64,000 nt of DNA, from assembly GCA_024233575.1 (NCBI GenBank), contig JACKPN010000004.1, forward strand, positions 146,194 through 210,193. Reading direction: 5' to 3'. Source of the DNA: Chlamydiales bacterium. Its GTDB lineage: Bacteria; Chlamydiota; Chlamydiia; Chlamydiales; Criblamydiaceae. Below are positions 46,301 through 55,300 of this stretch, one piece after another (the stretch's first letter is position 1; each line of letters begins with the position of its first letter). A program made the translations under genes and the position numbers. Under the pieces are notes generated by a model. That model searched no databases and had not been told where the DNA came from. It saw only the letters and a program-made list of their open reading frames with translations.

Positions 46301-49300
46301 TAAATGCCTCCGGAGATTTTAATGTCGTTGGCAACGCCAATGCCAATGTCATCATTAAAGGAATCGAAATCAATAGCACTTCATCGTCCGAGCCTACTCT
46401 TAATTACAATAATACTCCGGCAACATCATCCTTTACATTTGAAGACTCATTCACGAACTTCCACGTTCAAACTATTAATTCAAGCAACTTCTCTGCAATT
46501 AACAGCGGTTTTTCCAGCGCACCTGACAGTGGCAGAGTAGGATTCTACATTGCCCATGCAGACAACTTTTTGCTGTCGAAATCCTACATATACTCAATAG
46601 TTACCTCTTTCGCACAAGGTTTGCTGATTGAGGATTATAGTGGGGCACTCCATTCAACTACCGGTTTGATTGATCACATTTTCTATGGTACGATAAATGG
46701 CAATACTTCACTGTTCGCCCGCCCGATGGAATTTATTCTAATCGGTGGAGCAGATATCACGGTTCAAGACTCTATATTCCTCCACACTTACAGTGTCGAC
46801 AACCTCTTTACTGTTAATGCCACAGCTACGGACACCGTTTTAATACAAAATAACAGATTTGGTGTAGCTCTTAACGACACAGCTGTAGGAACAGTAAATG
46901 ACCACAGCATCTTAGAAATCAATGGAGCAGGCGATGTGGACGTTCTAAACAACACTTTTGGCAACAGTAAAGCACTATCCCCACGCAATACTGCCATTAC
47001 CTTAAATGGAAGTAATGCGTTAATTGATGGTAATACTATCGGTGCTAATGCTGCACGGGATACAGGCGCAGGCGGATATTACGGAATTGTATTTAATGGC
47101 AGTGCATCTAACAACATTGCTCAAAACAACTGGATTACCAATCAAACCTTTGACGGCATTCTCTTTACAAGCTCTTCTACAAACAATACAGCCCAAGGCA
47201 ACACATTCGGTTTAAACGGCACAGAAACTGCTGCCATACCAAACGTTAATGGCATTCGCATCAACTCTCCAGGCAACATCATCCAAAATAACATCGTCGC
47301 CAGAAGCAGCAATATTGGTATCATCGTTAATCACCTCAATTCACAGGTCCTGAATAACATAGTCGGACTCAATTCCACTGGAACAGCAGTGGCCCCAGGT
47401 TCAGGAGGCTCAGCCGGTATCACCATAGGACCTCAAGCAGGCTCAACCAATCCAACTACCGGCAGCCTAATCCAAGGAAACACCATTGGGGGGCTTACCT
47501 ATGGCATGAGAATATTTGGAGCAGGTTCTGGAACAAGCGGAACAATTAGTCAGAATAATATCGGCGTCAATATCACCGGCACCAGCGCCATTGCCAATGC
47601 TGACGGTATCTATATAGAAGGAGCAAACGCTCTTGTCATTGATAATAACGTCATCGCCGGAAACACTGTAGCAAACATCTACGTGATTAACTCAAATGGG
47701 TTAACGATCACAAATAATAAAATCGGTATCAATGCAACAGGAACTGCTGTTATCTCATCTCCGGTAGCTGGCGATGCACCATATGGCATCAGACTTGGTC
47801 TCCTTCACAGCACTAACACCATCACCGGAAATACGATTGGCGGTCATGCGTCAACGGATCCAGAGAATAATCGACCAGGATATGGTATTTATGTCACCTA
47901 TCTTCCAGCCTCTGGATCATTAACTGTTGGAAGCAACTTTATTGGAACTGACTCAACCGGTACAGCTACTTTATCCAATGACATTGGATTTTGGCTAGAA
48001 GGCGGGCTCGCCGGCAATGCTATAACGGTTGAACAAAACCTATTTAAATTCAATAACTTAACAGCCATCGTTGCTAACAACGGTTTGATTACCATTCAAA
48101 ACAACACGCTTGAGTCCAACCCCGGTGTTGGATCAGCCGGCAGTTACCTGCCTTATTACGCGATCCATGTACCGACAGCTCCAGGCAATACCTACGTTCT
48201 TGGCAATACCATCACCGACTTTGTCGCAGGAGCCATCTTCTTCGGTGGTGGAGGTAATTTTAGCAATCCTAACCAAATCGACAGCAACATTATTCACGAT
48301 GGACTCGGCCACTTAGAAACAATTGGCGGTACTGACGTACGAGTCGTCATGTACATTCCAACGAACAATCATACATTCGACAGCAATGAAATCTATAACA
48401 TCGATAATGAATCGGCAACTGACCCTCTTGCTGCCATTATTGTTGGAGCTGATATCCAGACAGCCAATAATAACAATATTCATGATATCACAAGCTCAGG
48501 TGGCGGAGAAACTTGGGCTATGGTACTCAGAGGCGCCGGTGATTTCAGTGGCACAATTATTGAAAACACAGGCAACGGCATCTTAATCGAATCAGGATTT
48601 TCTAACCGTATTATTGGAGGTTCAATCAATTCAGGTGGCATTGGAATAGATTCAGACATCTCAAACCCTACTGCCATTGCAGGTGATGGCATAACAGACA
48701 ATGGACCATCTTCCCCTATCAATTTCTATTACAAGCCCATAATCACAAGCGTCACAGATGTGGGATTGACACGTACAATTGTAGGTTACTACATCGGGCA
48801 GCCCGCTTCTAATGGACACCGAATTCAATTCTACAGCAATCAGGTTCTAGGCTCCTCCGGTTATGGTGAGGGTCTGAATTACCTTGGTCAGGTTACCGTT
48901 TCACCAAGTACTGGTACAAATAGAGCAGACTTTACGTTTGTCACTACAGCCGATCCGGTTAACAACCTAATTTCTGCAATGGCAACAACAACTAACAATC
49001 TTTTCGCAGCAACATCTGAATTTAGCGAAACAGCATCGCCGACTCCTTATATTACCGTTGATGACAACAGTGCTAGCAGTGCTAATGAAGAAGTCGTTGA
49101 AGGCAATCCTCCAGATACCAACAATCTAACCTTTACCGTGCGCTTAAGCAATCCAAGCGCAACTGACATTGACTTCACCTATAGTACTGACGATTTGAAC
49201 ACGGCCAAGTCATCAGATAGTGACTTCTCCCCTGTTACAGGAGGTACCTTCACTATCGCTGCAGGTCAACTCACTCATACCTTTACAATTGATGTCACCG

Positions 49301-52300
49301 CTGATACTAAATTAGAGGCTGACGAATATGTCAATGTTACAATCAATGCCATATCCGGAAATGTTCCTGGACCTGAACAGTTGGTTGTTCAAGGTTTAAT
49401 CCTAAATGATGACACAACACCTGTCATCTCGATCACTGACGAAGATGGCGCAACGACAGCTACCGATGCTTCTGTACTTGAAGGCGATTCAGGTACAGTA
49501 CTTCTCACCTTCCGTGCTACCTTGAGCAATCAGAGCGACCAAGATGTTACATTCCAGATCGACACCGCCGATGGCACTGCGCTGACCTCAGACAGCGACT
49601 ACGTACAAATTGTCGGTCAAACAGTGACCATCCTCGCTAATACCGATGATGTCACATTCAGCGTCACTATTAACGGTGACACAGATGTAGAAGCTTCTGA
49701 AACTCTTGATGTAATTTTAAGCAATGTGAATGGAGCTGTTTTTGATGGAGCAGGCGCAACTCTTACTGCTACAGGAACCATTATCAATGATGATGCTCCG
49801 GCAGAAATTATTGTTGATACATTCGCTGTAAACGAAAACACACTTTATACAAGCGAGCTTGGCGGAATCGATAGTTTCTCCGTTGTGCTAAGCAGACAGC
49901 CAACAGATGATGTCACTATTGATTTCTATATCGAAGATCCAACAGAGGCGCATTTTGCCGACAATGATACTACTCATTTTTCCATAACCTTTACTTCATT
50001 AAATTGGAATACCCCGCAGCTTGTACGCGTCGAAGGAATCGATGATGGCATCTCTGATAATGATATACCATACCGCGTATTCTCTATGCCGGCTGTTAGC
50101 AATGATGCTAACTTCGATGGCATTGATGGAGTAGAGCTAAATTACATCAACCTTAACCGTGATGGCAATGACTCCCAAATTTCCGGGGCCAACATAATTT
50201 TACGTCCATTTACTGCAAGATATCTAGCCACAGGCGCTGTGGATATGACCTTCACAGGCAACCAAAACACCACAGGCACTGGAGGCTCGTTCAATACTGG
50301 AACAAACTCATACGTAGATATCGATGATGACGCCGGAACGTTCAACTCAAGCATGGGTGAGTTAACACTGCCATCAGGTGTCAATGTACTTTATGCAGGA
50401 CTATACTGGACCGGACAGAGTACATTGAGCAACGAATCAGTTCTTCTTGACTTTGGTGGAGAGGTTGGCACACAAGCATATAATTACAATTCTGTAATCG
50501 CACACCAAGTAGAAATAACTTCTAATATCACCGTAGCATCAGCCGATATTACAGAATTTGTAAAGGCTAATGGTTCCGGTAGATATAATGTTGCAAATAT
50601 TCAAAACGACCTAGTTGGTACTAGCGGTGCTGGATGGGCAATATGGGTTGTCTATGAAGACACAGCCAATATCACTGAAAATAGAACTGTAGCATTTTAT
50701 GACGGTCATATTATCAACAGCGTACAAGTAACCAACCCTGGATATGTTATCTCTCTTGGCGGGTTCACAACTAACCTAACAGGTGATGTAACCGCCTCTG
50801 TTGGCACAGTCATCAATGACCCTGACCGTGGGCTAGGTGATTCTTTGACTATCAACTCAAGCTTGATCACCTCTGCTGGACCTGCTCCTTCAGGCGATTT
50901 TGCATACAGCATTATCTCATCTTTTGGCAGTGCATTTACAAATAGAAACCCCTTCCTGCCTTCGACAGTAGATGGAATCGATATCAAACAATTCGATGTA
51001 TCAAGTGCAACAACTGGAGTGCTTACCAATGGAGACACCTCAATTAACCTTGAATACCCATCATCTGATGGATTAGCTTACGAATTTGTTGGTTTGAGCA
51101 CATCTTCTGAAATTGCTGCCGACCTAAATGTTGATAAAAATTTAGTTAACATCACACAGCTTGGAAAAGACGTTTTCCCAGGGGATGAATTAGAGTATCG
51201 GATTTATGTCAGAAACGCTGGATCAGACATTGCTGATAGTGTGGTACTTACCGATCTACTCCAGTCTGACACAACTTATGTGCCAGGTTCAATTACTGTA
51301 AATGGTGTAGCACAAACGGACTCTTCCGGTGATGATTTAGCAGAAATTAGCGGCAGCACACTAACATTCCGCTTAGGCCCAAGCGCAACTAGTGTTGATG
51401 GAGGTTCTATCGTGGTTGGCGGAATCGATTACATTACCTATCGAGTCATTGTTAACCCTGCAGTTACAAATGGTACAGAAATCTCCAATAATGCGACTGC
51501 AACCTGGATAAATCGCAATTTAGGCACTGCTGATAGTGATACTAGCCTTGATGTTGTTAACATCATTCGCATTCCAGAACTAAGCATTGACTCCCCTTCA
51601 CAACTGGAAGGCAATAGCGGCACAGCCCCTATGGACTTTACTATCACCGCAACCAACACCATTTTGCCTCATATTCCAACAAATCGTTTGATCGGAATAG
51701 ATACAAACACAATAGCAGGAACAGCCACAGCCGCCGACAATGATTACGTAGCAACCACTGGCTCTACTTTTATTGACTTCGTACAAGATACAACTGCAAC
51801 AACTTCTGTTAACATCGTAGGGGACACTAAACTAGAAAGCGATGAAACCTTTACTCTTCGCTTGAGCAACCCTATTGACGCAACACTCCAAGGTGGCGGT
51901 GCAACTTTAGACGCAACAGGCACTATTCTTAATGATGATTCTACACCTATTATTAGTATTACTGACGAAGATGGGGCAACGACAGCTACCGATGCTTCTG
52001 TACTAGAAGGTGATTCCGGCACTGTACTACTCACCTTCCGCGCTACTTTGAGCAACCAAAGCGACCAAGACATTACATTCGAAATCGACACCGCCGATGG
52101 CACAGCCCTCACCTCTGATAGTGACTATGTTTCTATCTCTGGGCAGACCGTAACCATCCTTGCTAATACCGATGATGTCACATTTAGCGTTACTGTAAAC
52201 GGCGACACCAAGCTCGAAGCCGATGAAACTGTCAACGTTACATTGAGCAATGTAAGCGGCGCAACATTCAATGGTGGTGGAGCCACACTTGGTGCTACCG

Positions 52301-55300
52301 GTACCATCTTAAACGATGACGCAATACCGATCATCACAATTACTGACGAAGATGGGGCAACGACAGCTACCGATGCCTCTGTACTTGAGGGCGACTCCGG
52401 TACAGTACTTCTTACTTTCCGTGCCACTTTGAGCAATCAGAGCGATCAAAATGTTACATTCGAAATTGACACCGCCGATGGCACAGCTCTTACCTCCGAT
52501 AGTGACTATGTCGCCATTGTTGGGCAGACCATAACCATTCTTGCCGGTACCGATGATGTCACATTCACCGTCACTGTCAACGGTGATACCACGCTAGAAT
52601 CAGATGAAACCTTAAACGTTACATTGAGCAACGCAAGCGGCGCTACATTCGATGGCGGCGGAGCAACACTTGGCGCTACAGGTACTATCTTAAACGATGA
52701 CGCAGTACCAGTCATCACAATCACAGACGAAGATGGCGCAACGACAGCTACTGACGCCTCTGTACTTGAGGGCGACTCTGGCACTGTACTTCTTACTTTC
52801 CGCGCTACTTTGAGCAATCAAAGCGATCAAGATGTTACATTCGAAATTGACACCGCCGATGGCACAGCTCTTACCTCCGATAGTGACTACGTCGCCATTG
52901 TTGGGCAGACCATAACCATTCTTGCTGGTACCGATGATATTACATTCAGCGTCACTGTCAACGGCGACACTACGCTAGAAGCGGACGAAACCCTCGATGT
53001 CACATTAAGCAATGCAACCGGCGCTACATTCGATGGCGGTGGATCTACCCTAACTGCTACAGGTACCATTTTAAATGATGACGGAGTGCCAATAATCAGC
53101 ATCTCCGATGAAGACGGCGCAACGACAGCTACCGATGCCTCTGTACTTGAAGGTGATTCTGGCACTGTACTACTCACCTTCCGCGCTACCTTGAGCAACC
53201 AAAGCGACCAAGATGTCACCTTCCAGATCAATACTGCTAATGGCACAGCACTTACCTCCGATAGCGACTATGTACAAATTGTTGGGCAGACCATAACCAT
53301 CCTTGCTAATACCGATGATGTCACATTCAGCGTCACTGTCAACGGTGATACAAAGCTCGAAGCCGATGAAACTGTCAACGTCACATTAAGCAATGCAAGC
53401 GGCGCTACATTTGATGGCGGCGGAGCTACACTCGGCGCTACCGGTACCATCTTAAACGATGACACAACACCTGTCATCACAATTACTGACGAAGATGGAG
53501 CAACGACAGCTACTGACGCCTCTGTACTTGAGGGCGACTCCGGCACTGTGCTTCTTACCTTCCGCGCCACCTTGAGCAATCAAAGCGATCAAGATGTCAC
53601 ATTCGAAATTGACACCGCCGATGGTACAGCACTTACCTCCGATAGTGACTACGTCGCCATTGTTGGGCAGACCGTAACCATTCTTGCCGGTACCGATGAT
53701 GTCACATTCAGCGTCACTGTCAACGGTGATACAAAGCTCGAAGCGGACGAAACCCTTGATGTCACATTAAGTAACGCAAGCGGCGCTACATTCGATGGTG
53801 GCGGAGCTACACTTGGCGCTACAGGTACTATCTTAAACGATGACGCAGTACCAGTCATCACAATCACAGACGAAGATGGCGCAACGACAGCTACTGACGC
53901 CTCTGTACTTGAGGGCGACTCCGGCACTGTACTTCTTACTTTCCGCGCTACTTTGAGCAATCAAAGCGATCAAGATGTTACATTCGAAATTGACACCGCC
54001 GATGGCACAGCTCTTACCTCCGATAGTGACTACGTCTCAATCGTCGGACAGACAGTCACAATCCTTGCAAATACTGACGACGCCACCTTCACTGTCCTTG
54101 TCAATGGCGATACAAGAGTTGAACCAGACGAAACTCTCGACGTTGTCCTTAGCAGCGCTAGCGGCGCTACATTCAACGGCGGCGGAGCAACACTGACCGC
54201 TACCGGTACTATTCTTAACGACGATGCGATCCCAACAATCACCATTACTGATGAAGATGGTGCTACCACTGCCACCGACGCCTCTGTCCTTGAAGGCGAC
54301 AGCGGCACGGCATCACTTACATTCCGTGCAACCCTTAGCAGCCAAAGCGATCAAGATGTCACCTTCGTCATCGACACCGCCGATGGCACAGCCCTTGTCT
54401 CTGACAGCGACTACGTCTCTATCGTCGGACAAACAGTTACAATTCTTGCAAACACCGACGACGTCACCTTTACTGTCCTCGTCAATGGCGACACCAAGCT
54501 CGAAGCTGACGAAACTCTCGACGTTGTCCTTAGCAGCGCTAGCGGTGCCACATTCAACGGCGGCGGAGCAACACTGACCGCTACCGGTACTATTCTTAAC
54601 GACGATGCGACCCCAACGATCACCATTACCGATGAAGATGGAGCTACCACTGCCACCGACGCCTCTGTCCTTGAAGGCAACAGCGGCACGGCATCACTTA
54701 CATTCCGTGCAACCCTTAGCAGCCAAAGCGATCAAGATGTCACCTTCGTCATCGACACCGCCGATGGCACAGCCCTTGTCTCTGACAGCGACTACGTCTC
54801 TATCGTCGGACAAACAGTTACAATTCTTGCAAACACCGACGACGTCACCTTTACTGTCCTCGTCAATGGCGACACCAAGCTCGAAGCTGACGAAACTCTC
54901 GACGTTGTCCTTAGCAGTGCTAGCGGCGCTACATTCAACGGCGGCGGAGCAACGCTCACCGCTACTGGTACTATTCTTAACGACGATGCGACTCCAACAA
55001 TCACCATTACCGATGAAGATGGTGCAACCACTGCTACCGACGCTTCTGTCCTTGAAGGCGACAGCGGCACAGCATCGCTTACATTCCGCGCAACCCTTAG
55101 CAATCAAAGCGATCAAGATGTCACCTTCGTCATCGACACCGCCGATGGCACAGCCCTTGTCTCTGACAGCGACTACGTCTCTATCGTCGGACAGACAGTC
55201 ACAATCCTTGCAAATACTGACGACGCCACCTTCACTGTCCTTGTCAATGGCGATACCACATTTGAAGCTGACGAAACTCTCGACGTTGTCCTTAGCAGCG

